Below are positions 1 to 4,415 of a stretch of 5,219 nt of DNA, piece by piece. The first letter of the stretch is position 1, and the number at the start of each line of letters is the position of its first letter. The position numbers were made by a program, and so were the translations under genes. The notes beneath the pieces are model-generated. The model saw only the letters and a program-made list of their open reading frames with translations. It did not search any database and was not told the origin of the DNA. This DNA is from Bacteroidota bacterium (GTDB lineage: Bacteria; Bacteroidota; Bacteroidia; Bacteroidales; UBA10428), in the NCBI GenBank assembly GCA_029268165.1, contig JAJUGM010000258.1, positions 1-5,219 of the forward strand, in the 5' to 3' direction.

Positions 1-126
1 AAAAAAGTCGGGGCGAGATTCCGATGACAATCGGAACGAACTTCCGGCCGGGAAAGAGTAGGAAAAAAAGTCGGGGCGAGATTCCGATGACAATCGGAAC
101 GAACTTCCGGCCGGTAAAGAGCAGGA
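1..126. repeat. Two tandem 63-bp repeats derived from the 3' end of tRNA-Pro
   Basis: Units 1-63 and 64-126 differ at only two positions (52 g versus 115 t, 59 t versus 122 c). A third period begins at 127 and is the start of the real tRNA gene. Each unit contains the tRNA 3' acceptor strand (70-81 matches 133-144) and part of the T arm (100-112 matches 150-162 with one transition). Between these two blocks the five tRNA bases at 145-149 are replaced by a perfect 18-nt palindrome, TTCCGAT-GACA-ATCGGAA, at 19-36 and 82-99. Each unit also begins with a run of A, which on the minus strand is a T-run just after the tRNA-like 3' end. The array is cut by the window edge, so its true copy number is unknown. 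Repeat structure is seen directly; tRNA origin is inferred from the two matching blocks. Confidence 0.9.
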
Positions 127-133
127 AAAAAAG

Positions 134-207
134 TCGGGGCGAGAAGACTCGAACTTCCGACCCCTTGCACCCCATGCAAGTGCGCTAGCCAACTGCGCCA
201 CGCCCCG
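134..207 (-). tRNA. tRNA-Pro (anticodon GGG)
   Basis: The minus strand folds into a standard 74-nt cloverleaf. It has a 7-bp acceptor (CGGGGCG with CGCCCCG), a 4-bp D stem (GCGC/GCGC), a 5-bp anticodon stem (CTTGC/GCAAG) with loop ATGGGGT, and a T arm with loop TTCGAGT. The anticodon is GGG, reading CCC and CCU. The C1-G72 acceptor pair and G37 next to the anticodon are typical of bacterial tRNA-Pro. The discriminator is A and CCA is not encoded (CTT follows), so CCA must be added after transcription. A T-run follows the 3' end on the minus strand. All stems pair (one G-T in the T stem), so this looks like the functional copy among the decayed relatives on both sides. Confidence 0.93.
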
Positions 208-262
208 AAATATTTTAATTATTAGTTATACCTAACAGGAGCGCGACTTAAACTTTCGATGC

Positions 263-283
263 TCCCGGCAGTTTATGCCGGGA
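263..283. repeat. Palindromic hairpin element (8-bp stem)
   Basis: Perfect 8-bp arms TCCCGGCA and TGCCGGGA flank a 5-nt loop. It sits exactly where the anticodon arm of the tRNA remnant should be. Its GC-rich stem contrasts with the AT-rich surroundings. It is similar in size and design, though not identical in sequence, to the palindromes at 19-36, 82-99 and 293-312. Confidence 0.8.
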
Positions 284-292
284 TGCGCTAGC

Positions 293-312
293 CTCCCGAT
301 AGTTATCGGGAG
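293..312. repeat. Palindromic hairpin element (9-bp stem)
   Basis: Perfect 9-bp arms CTCCCGATA and TATCGGGAG are separated by GT. It occupies the D-loop position of the tRNA remnant. The core CCGAT/ATCGG is shared with the palindromes in the 63-bp repeats (CCGAT-GACA-ATCGG), which suggests one family of short palindromes. Confidence 0.8.
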
Positions 313-324
313 CGCCACGCCCCG

Positions 325-583
325 AAAAAAATTTCTTGATGTGTTACCTATTTTTATTGTTTGAATCACAGACAACTGCTATAATTGTCTGAACAATTAA
401 TCATCAAAAAATTCAGTTTGCAAAGATAATTTTTTTGTTTAAATATTATATTTATTTTGAATCTGAAGTCCAAAGTACCTATCTTTATTAAGAAAAAAAT
501 GGGTATGAAATATACATTCCACCCAAAAAGAAAGGATATTGTGGATGATTTTTTCAACTTTATTTGAAAGCAAAAAAATATCT
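325..583. other. AT-rich intergenic region between the tRNA locus and arsR1
   Basis: No convincing gene is present. The minus-strand reading frame across about 366-557 is low-complexity and rich in Phe, Ile, Asn and Lys, as expected from AT-rich noncoding DNA. The region holds a small inverted repeat, CAGACAA (369-375) with TTGTCTG (385-391), of unknown role, and a possible promoter at 457-487. The CGT-N6-ACG operators found elsewhere in the window are absent here. Confidence 0.6.
457..487 (+). promoter_or_regulatory. Candidate Bacteroidota-type promoter for arsR1
   Basis: TTG at 457-459 is followed after 20 nt by TATCTTTA (480-487), seven of eight matches to TAnnTTTG. Transcription would begin near 493. 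No arsenic operator overlaps it, so arsR1 may be expressed constitutively or respond to another regulator. The match is modest for AT-rich DNA and could be chance. Confidence 0.35.
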
Positions 584-889
584 ATGCAAATAAAAATGAG
601 AAATGTAATAACAGATGAACAAAGAAAAATTGCCCGATACGCAAAGGCAATGGGGCATCCGGTGCGGGTATATGTTCTTGAATTACTGTCAAAACAAAGT
701 TGTTGTTATAGCGGAGATTTATCCGATGAGCTTCCTATTGCCAAATCGACATTATCCCAACACCTGAAAGAGTTAAAAGAAGCAGGCCTGATACAGGGTG
801 AAATTGAGGCTCCTAAAATTCGATATTGCCTGAATAAAGAAAACTGGAGTGAAGCAAAAAATCTTTTTAAAACCATTTTCAATTTGTAA
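584..889 (+). CDS. arsR: ArsR-family metalloregulator (first copy, ArsR1)
   Basis: A winged-helix repressor of the ArsR/SmtB family, 101 aa from this start, predicted to release DNA when a trivalent arsenical or similar metalloid binds its thiols. The recognition segment is LPIAKSTLSQHLKELKEAGLI (residues 50-70), followed by a wing ending at RYCL. Cysteines C40, C41 and C82 are the candidate ligands; C41 and C82 are also present in the second ArsR of this window. The frame is open upstream to TTG 539 and ATG 545, the latter with a purine-rich stretch before it. I chose ATG 584 because it places the HP dipeptide at residues 25-26, exactly as in ArsR2, and the two then align without gaps. Its likely operators lie downstream, before arsE and the permease. 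Family assignment is firm; the start and inducer are inferred. Confidence 0.9.
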   Translation: MQIKMRNVITDEQRKIARYAKAMGHPVRVYVLELLSKQSCCYSGDLSDELPIAKSTLSQHLKELKEAGLIQGEIEAPKIRYCLNKENWSEAKNLFKTIFNL

Positions 890-905
890 CAATTTTTTAT
901 TATTT

Positions 906-935
906 TCGTTCGTTATTTTACGAACAATAAATTTC
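906..935 (+). promoter_or_regulatory. ArsR1 operator within the arsE promoter
   Basis: The inverted repeat GTTCGT (908-913), N6, ACGAAC (920-925) is followed by TAAATTTC (928-935), a seven-of-eight match to the Bacteroidota -7 box. With TCG at 906-908 as a weak -33 element, the spacer is 19 nt and the operator fills it. A repressor bound here would block RNA polymerase. The same arrangement, including the AATAAATTT that follows the operator, recurs before the permease gene. Assignment to ArsR1 rather than ArsR2 is inference, from adjacency and because ArsR2 has its own distinct sites. Confidence 0.72.
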
Positions 936-945
936 TGTTTAATTT

Positions 946-1182
946 ATGGTAATAAAAGTTTTAGGAACAGGTTGCCCCAGGTGCAAGGCACTTGAGAAAG
1001 CCACACGTGATGCTGTTGCTGAAATGAATATAGAAGCAAAAATTGAAAAGGTTGAGGACATTGTAAAGATTATGAATTATGGAATTATGCATACACCTGC
1101 CCTTGTTGTTAATGAAAAAGTAGTGGTCAGCGGTCGCGTACCTTCTGTAAATGAAATAAAAGAAGTATTAAGAAATAATTAG
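946..1182 (+). CDS. arsE: Small thioredoxin-fold protein, ArsE-like
   Basis: A 78-aa cytosolic thioredoxin/glutaredoxin-fold protein with no signal peptide, of the small archaeal-type thioredoxin family (redox-active disulfide protein 2, Thioredoxin_3). The active-site motif is CPRC (C10, C13) after the first strand, and HTPALVVN (cis-Pro P51) marks the second half of the fold. It is the first gene behind an ArsR-type operator and is followed by an ArsF-like and an ArsG-like gene. This order matches the arsEFG arrangement, in which ArsE and ArsF are linked to reduction of the nitro group of nitrophenyl-arsenicals. The thioredoxin fold is clear from sequence; the arsE name rests on gene order and recall of that system. 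It could instead be a general thiol donor to the arsenate reductase or to the ArsG-like protein. Confidence 0.82.
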   Translation: MVIKVLGTGCPRCKALEKATRDAVAEMNIEAKIEKVEDIVKIMNYGIMHTPALVVNEKVVVSGRVPSVNEIKEVLRNN

Positions 1183-1196
1183 TAAAATATAAAGCC

Positions 1197-1616
1197 ATGA
1201 AAACATTTAGATTATTATTTTCCTTGGTTCTGTTTATGCAGGTGATTGCCTGTAGTGCCCAGACAGAAAAAAAGAACGTTAAAACTACAGGTGACGCCAG
1301 AAAAATTGAAGTTTATTATTTCCATTTTACAGCCCGTTGCCATACATGTCGTAATGTTGAGGCCAAAGCAAAAGAATCAGTTGATATGCTTTATTCCGAT
1401 TTGGTTCAGAAAGGCAAAATCAGCTTTCAGTCAGTAAACCTTGATGATGAATCAAGTAAGGCATTAGCGCAAAAACTAAATGTTTACGGTCAAACGCTGT
1501 TAATTGTGAAAGGTGATACCAAAATAAACCTTACTAATGAAGGATTTATGTATGCCAATTCAAATCCGGATAGGTTTAAGGCAATAATAAAAGAGAAAAT
1601 TGACGCACTATTATGA
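1197..1616 (+). CDS. arsF: CxxC lipoprotein, ArsF-like (nitrophenyl-compound nitroreductase subunit family)
   Basis: A 139-aa exported protein. Residues 1-19 form a lipoprotein signal: Lys and Arg at the start, a hydrophobic core, and lipobox VIAC with C19 as the lipidated residue. The mature protein would be membrane-anchored facing the periplasm. Residues 37-139 look thioredoxin-like: strand KIEVYYFHF, then active site RCHTCR (C48, C51), then VNLDD and an unusual VYGQTLLIV stretch where a classical cis-Pro would be expected. The gene starts 14 nt after arsE and ends 21 nt before arsG, so co-transcription is very likely. The family is known from arsEFG operons, where ArsE and ArsF are reported to be needed for nitroreduction of aromatic arsenicals. 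That activity cannot be confirmed from sequence; a periplasmic thiol-redox partner of the ArsG-like protein is an alternative. Confidence 0.8.
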   Translation: MKTFRLLFSLVLFMQVIACSAQTEKKNVKTTGDARKIEVYYFHFTARCHTCRNVEAKAKESVDMLYSDLVQKGKISFQSVNLDDESSKALAQKLNVYGQTLLIVKGDTKINLTNEGFMYANSNPDRFKAIIKEKIDALL

Positions 1617-1637
1617 GATGGTTTCATTAGTTTTTTT

Positions 1638-2339
1638 ATGTCGGATATCTTAAATAAAATACTTGAAAGCAGTTCATTGCCCTGGTTATCAGCATTGGCG
1701 CTGGGACTGATGACAGCTGTCAGTCCCTGCCCGCTGGCCACCAACATTACAGCAATTGGCTTTATAAGCCGCGATATTGAAAACCGGCACAGGGTTTTTA
1801 TAAACGGATTGCTTTATACGTTAGGCAGAGCAATTACTTATACCTTAATTGCACTGATTATTTATTTTGGTGCCGACCAGCTTAAATTTTCAGGTTTTTT
1901 TCAGCAATATGGTGAAAAGTTATTAGGCCCGTTACTTATAATTATCGGTTTTTTTATGTTCGATATAATAAAAATAAAGTTTCCAGGTATTAACAATCTG
2001 TCTTCGAAAATGCAGGATAAAAAAACCTGGGGATATTTTGATGCTATTTTGCTTGGGCTGATTTTTGCTTTGGCATTTTGCCCTTACAGTGGAGTGCTTT
2101 ACTTTGGTATGTTAGTGCCATTGACAGTAAGCAGTATTTCAGGCCTTTACCTGCCACTGGTTTATGCCATAGCTACAGGAATTCCGGTCATTATCTTTTC
2201 ATGGATACTGGCTTACACAATATCAGGTATCGGAACGGTTTACAATAAGGTAAAAGCGTTCGAGCTCTGGTTCCGCAGGGTCATTGCCATACTGTTTCTG
2301 GCAGTGGGCATTTATTATATTTTCAGGGCATACATTTAA
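1638..2339 (+). CDS. arsG: CcdA/DsbD-like membrane protein, ArsG family aromatic-arsenical efflux permease
   Basis: A 233-aa integral inner-membrane protein with about six membrane segments (roughly residues 16-38, 55-77, 94-113, 135-160, 168-195 and 212-230). It resembles the cytochrome-c biogenesis/DsbD transmembrane family. SPCPLATN (C31) lies in the first segment and AFCPYSG (C148) in the fourth, the positions where CcdA carries its redox-active cysteine pair. In arsEFG operons the corresponding protein is described as an efflux permease for trivalent aminophenyl-arsenicals. The gene follows arsF by 21 nt. The retained Cys pair allows a second reading, in which it passes electrons from the cytosolic ArsE-like thioredoxin to the exported ArsF-like thioredoxin. 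Membrane nature and family are well supported; substrate is inferred from operon context. Confidence 0.82.
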   Translation: MSDILNKILESSSLPWLSALALGLMTAVSPCPLATNITAIGFISRDIENRHRVFINGLLYTLGRAITYTLIALIIYFGADQLKFSGFFQQYGEKLLGPLLIIIGFFMFDIIKIKFPGINNLSSKMQDKKTWGYFDAILLGLIFALAFCPYSGVLYFGMLVPLTVSSISGLYLPLVYAIATGIPVIIFSWILAYTISGIGTVYNKVKAFELWFRRVIAILFLAVGIYYIFRAYI

Positions 2340-2353
2340 ATTTTTTACAATAA

Positions 2354-2383
2354 TTGTTCGTATTATTACGAATAATAAATTTT
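2354..2383 (+). promoter_or_regulatory. Promoter with ArsR1 operator before the permease gene
   Basis: TTG (2354-2356), a 19-nt spacer and TAAATTTT (2376-2383) form a good Bacteroidota promoter. The spacer holds the inverted repeat TTCGTA (2357-2362), TTAT, TACGAA (2367-2372). Aligned with the arsE site, 2356-2373 matches 908-925 at 15 of 18 positions, and the AATAAATTT that follows is also shared. The permease thus has its own promoter under the same repressor as arsE, while read-through from arsG remains possible. Confidence 0.75.
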
Positions 2384-2413
2384 AATAATTCAATCATTTT
2401 CAAATTATTATAA

Positions 2414-3754
2414 ATGGACACAAAAAAAGAAATAAAAATCCTCTTATGGATCATCGTTGTTTTTGCATTCGCCTTTTTCCTTCCTGTTGAAAGCCCTGTT
2501 TTTAAAACAGCATTGGCTGCCACTTTTGATTTAGTGAAATGGTATGCACGTGAGCATGTTGTATTGTGTTTATTACCTGCTTTTTTTATTGCAGGCGTAA
2601 TTTCAGTTTTTATCAGCAAGGGTGCAGTGTTGAAGTATTTTGGAGCTAATGCAAAAAAATGGCTGGCTTATACAGTTGCTTCTGTGTCAGGAACTATCCT
2701 TGCAGTTTGTTCCTGCACTATCCTTCCTTTGTTCTCAAGTATTCACAAGCGCGGTGCAGGTCTGGGCCCGGCCATAGCTTTTCTCTATTCAGGACCGGCC
2801 ATTAACATTCTGGCTATTATTTTAACAGCGCGCATTCTGGGTTTTGAAATGGGTGTGGCACGTGTTATAGGAGCAGTTTCTTTCAGTGTGATCATAGGAG
2901 CTATCATGTCGCTTATTTACCATAAAGAAGAAAAGGTAAAGTGTGAGGAGCAGATGAATATTGAACCTCCACCTGAGAAAAGACCCATGTGGCAGACTTC
3001 CTTTCACTTTTTCGTTTTGGTGCTGATTCTGGTTTTTGCAAACTGGGGTAAGCCGGGTGAAGGGGTTACATCTGGCACTTGGTTCACAATCTGGTCTTAT
3101 AAGTGGTACATTACTGGGTTATTCAGTGTTTTGCTCGGATATTCACTGATAAAAATACTGAAAATAAAATGGCAATGGGTATTGCTGGGAGCTACAGCAA
3201 CGATCGCTTCTGCAATACTAGCTTCAGTCTTTATCGAAAATGCCAAACTGGCACCGCTGGTTCCTATGTTGGTTGGGATTACTTCATTAAGCATTATGAC
3301 ATTAAAAGATAAAAACGAACCTGAAAATAAAGAATGGACGTTGGCTGCATGGGACTTTGCCAAACAAATCATGCCACTGCTGGCTATCGGCGTTATTATT
3401 GCCGGTTTCCTGCTGGGATCAACTCATGATAATACTGCTATTGCTGGTGTAATCCCTAATGAATGGATTTCGATGATGGTAGGTGGCAATTCATTATTCT
3501 CTAACTTTTTTGCCTCGGTAGTAGGTGCCTTTATGTACTTTGCCACGTTAACCGAAGTACCTATTGTGCAAGGCTTGATTGCATCGGGCATGGGCAAGGG
3601 GCCAGCACTGGCACTGTTGCTTGCCGGACCCGCCTTGTCACTTCCTAATATGCTGGTGATACGGCTTGTATTGGGTACTCAGAAAACAATTTTATATGTG
3701 AGTCTGGTTGTCGTTATGGCAACCCTGAGTGGATTACTATTTGGAATTATTTAG
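2414..3754 (+). CDS. PF03773-type (DUF318) permease, ArsP-like, probable arsenical exporter
   Basis: A 446-aa polytopic inner-membrane protein built of two related halves. The first half carries AVCSCTILPLFSS (C99, C101) followed by KRGAGLGPAIAFLYSGPAINI. The second carries FATLTEVPIVQGLIASGMGKGPALALLLAGPALSLPN (residues 376-412), the same GPA...GPA design without the Cys pair. A hydrophilic, partly acidic linker (about 170-192) lies between them. The family includes ArsP, which exports trivalent organoarsenicals, and relatives annotated as Cu/Zn exporters. Control by an ArsR-type operator identical in layout to that of arsE, and position after arsG, favour an arsenical. The CSC pair in a membrane segment could bind a soft metalloid. 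Family is firm; the exact substrate is not decidable from sequence. No ArsB or Acr3 is present, so this may also be the arsenite route. Confidence 0.85.
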   Translation: MDTKKEIKILLWIIVVFAFAFFLPVESPVFKTALAATFDLVKWYAREHVVLCLLPAFFIAGVISVFISKGAVLKYFGANAKKWLAYTVASVSGTILAVCSCTILPLFSSIHKRGAGLGPAIAFLYSGPAINILAIILTARILGFEMGVARVIGAVSFSVIIGAIMSLIYHKEEKVKCEEQMNIEPPPEKRPMWQTSFHFFVLVLILVFANWGKPGEGVTSGTWFTIWSYKWYITGLFSVLLGYSLIKILKIKWQWVLLGATATIASAILASVFIENAKLAPLVPMLVGITSLSIMTLKDKNEPENKEWTLAAWDFAKQIMPLLAIGVIIAGFLLGSTHDNTAIAGVIPNEWISMMVGGNSLFSNFFASVVGAFMYFATLTEVPIVQGLIASGMGKGPALALLLAGPALSLPNMLVIRLVLGTQKTILYVSLVVVMATLSGLLFGII

Positions 3755-3770
3755 TAAATAAAAAGAATTT

Positions 3771-3899
3771 GTGAAGAAAAATAAGGCTTATGACAAATCA
3801 GGGTTTGAAGTACCGAGAGCCGGATGCATGAATTGCATTAAGCTTGAAAATATGTGCAGGGAGATCATTGAAGTAAAAAATGAGATGCTACTATTGTAA
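3771..3899 (+). CDS. Small Cys-containing hypothetical protein (42 aa, GTG start)
   Basis: A short reading frame begins 16 nt after the permease stop, in the same direction. It encodes a basic N-terminus (KKNKAYDKSG), then FEVPRAGCMNC, then C29 in ENMCREII, giving a C19-x2-C22-x6-C29 pattern (GTG as residue 1). No in-frame ATG precedes it; ATG codons at 20 and 28 would lose one or two of the cysteines. It is not recognised as any known family. The three cysteines in an arsenical operon suggest a metalloid-binding peptide or chaperone for the permease. It could also be a decayed fragment of a larger thiol protein or a chance frame. The codons look coding-like and no frame disruption is visible. 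Confidence 0.45.
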   Translation: MKKNKAYDKSGFEVPRAGCMNCIKLENMCREIIEVKNEMLLL

Positions 3900-3908
3900 A
3901 CATGACTG

Positions 3909-3938
3909 ATTATTATGAATTGGTTTATTCATCGTAAT
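3909..3938 (+). terminator. Weak hairpin, possible end of the permease transcript
   Basis: ATTATTATGAAT (3909-3920) and ATTCATCGTAAT (3927-3938) can pair over 12 positions with one G-T pair and one mismatch, loop TGGTTT. It follows the small ORF and precedes the arsR2 promoter, the expected place for a terminator. It is AT-rich and no T-tract follows, so it may be weak or not a terminator. Confidence 0.25.
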
Positions 3939-3966
3939 TGGGTTAATCAATCAAGGAATTTAAAAA

Positions 3967-3994
3967 AAATATGACGTATTTTTTCGTCATATTT
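3967..3994 (+). promoter_or_regulatory. ArsR2 operator 1, upstream site
   Basis: Perfect 10-bp arms at 3967-3976 and 3985-3994 are centred on TGACGT (3972-3977), N6, TCGTCA (3984-3989). The site lies directly upstream of the perfect -7 box TATTTTTG (3994-4001), so it occupies the promoter spacer, as the two ArsR1 sites do. The -33 element is poor (ATG at 3971-3973, spacer 20). A repressor here would give autoregulation of arsR2 and control of arsC. Confidence 0.72.
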
Positions 3995-4028
3995 ATTTTT
4001 GACGTATTTTTACGTCAAAAATAAATAT
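3989..4028 (+). promoter_or_regulatory. ArsR2 operator 2: 18-bp perfect inverted repeat reaching the start codon
   Basis: Arms 3989-4006 and 4011-4028 are perfectly complementary over 18 bp with loop TTTT. The arms end one base before the arsR2 ATG. The core TGACGT (4000-4005), N6, ACGTCA (4012-4017) repeats operator 1 at a distance of 28 bp. The left arm includes the -7 box, so repressor binding would cover the promoter, the predicted transcription start (near 4007) and the translation start. Most of the left arm would not be transcribed from that promoter, so a DNA-level operator is more likely than an RNA hairpin. Confidence 0.75.
3994..4001 (+). promoter_or_regulatory. -7 box of the arsR2-arsC promoter
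   Basis: TATTTTTG matches the Bacteroidota -7 consensus TAnnTTTG at every defined position. Transcription would start near 4007, leaving a leader of about 23 nt before ATG 4030. It is bracketed and partly overlapped by two copies of the TGACGT-N6-(A/T)CGTCA operator. Confidence 0.55.
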
Positions 4029-4029
4029 T

Positions 4030-4359
4030 ATGGTTTACGCTAAAACAGAGCTTTTTTCAGATGAGTTGCAGGAATGTGCCCAATATTTTAAAGCATTATC
4101 ACATCCGGCAAGGTTGCAAATATTGAAATATTTGGCGGAAACAAAAACCTGCATCACCGGTGATATCTCTGAAGAATTGCCACTGAGCCGTACTACGGTT
4201 AATCAGCATTTAGCCGAATTGAAAAGGGTTGGCTTAATTCATGGACAGGTGACAGGAGTTAAAACAAATTATTGTTTGAATCCGGTTGCTGTTCAAAAGC
4301 TCAATAGACTATTGATATCTTTTCTTCATGAAATTAAATGTTGTGATCTGTCGGAATAA
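4030..4359 (+). CDS. arsR: ArsR-family metalloregulator (second copy, ArsR2)
   Basis: A 109-aa ArsR/SmtB winged-helix repressor. It aligns without gaps to ArsR1 from residue 1 through YCLN (residues 81-84): SHPAR at 24-28, GDISEELP at 44-51, recognition segment SRTTVNQHLAELKRVGLI (53-70). Candidate metalloid ligands are C41 and C82, shared with ArsR1, plus C16 and the C-terminal C104-C105 pair, which ArsR1 lacks. The recognition helix differs from ArsR1 (SRTTVNQHLAEL versus AKSTLSQHLKEL), in line with the different operator upstream. The ATG lies one base after an 18-bp inverted repeat, so autoregulation is expected. The arsenate reductase gene follows in the same direction. Its most likely inducer is arsenite, inferred from context. 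Confidence 0.93.
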   Translation: MVYAKTELFSDELQECAQYFKALSHPARLQILKYLAETKTCITGDISEELPLSRTTVNQHLAELKRVGLIHGQVTGVKTNYCLNPVAVQKLNRLLISFLHEIKCCDLSE

Positions 4360-4415
4360 TTTAAACCGGAAATAAATGTTGAAATATATTTGAATTAATG
4401 ATTAATAAACAAGAT

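Larger units (their letters stand above)
238..324 (-). pseudogene. tRNA-Pro remnant with palindromes replacing the anticodon arm and part of the D loop
   Basis: The 5' half is almost identical to the intact tRNA: 284-293 equals 181-190 and 313-327 equals 196-210. This covers the D-stem strands and the 5' acceptor strand. The T-arm and 3' acceptor part (about 238-262) is recognisable but eroded. The 17-nt anticodon arm is replaced by the palindrome TCCCGGCA-GTTTA-TGCCGGGA (263-283). Five bases of the D loop are replaced by the segment 294-312, part of the palindrome CTCCCGATA-GT-TATCGGGAG (293-312). No anticodon loop remains, so it cannot act as a tRNA. It may still be transcribed together with the intact copy downstream of it on the minus strand. 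Confidence 0.8.

Noticed and set aside
1..207. CRISPR array
   Set aside because: There are only two near-identical 63-bp units in direct tandem, with no unique spacers, and their sequence derives from the adjacent tRNA.
369..391. CAGACAA...TTGTCTG inverted repeat as an ArsR1 operator or terminator
   Set aside because: It lacks the CGT-N6-ACG core of the other operators, is far from arsR1, and has no T-tract after it on either strand.
366..557. Minus-strand reading frame of 63 codons before arsR1
   Set aside because: Low-complexity Phe/Ile/Asn/Lys-rich product typical of AT-rich noncoding DNA; no motif, and it overlaps the arsR1 upstream region.
539..583. N-terminal extension of ArsR1 from TTG 539 or ATG 545
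   Set aside because: A start at 584 aligns with ArsR2 without gaps (HP at residues 25-26 in both). The extra 13-15 residues have no counterpart. Not excluded, because a purine-rich stretch precedes 545.
1490..1747. Minus-strand frame across the end of arsF and start of arsG
   Set aside because: Antisense to two well-supported genes, with no recognisable features of its own. The same applies to the minus-strand frames at 2323-2619, 2822-3007, 3097-3372 and 4395-4709 and the plus-strand frames at 1246-1437 and 3103-3312.
4360..4415. Separate operator or promoter for arsC
   Set aside because: No inverted repeat of either operator class and no good TAnnTTTG box at suitable distance; co-transcription with arsR2 is simpler.
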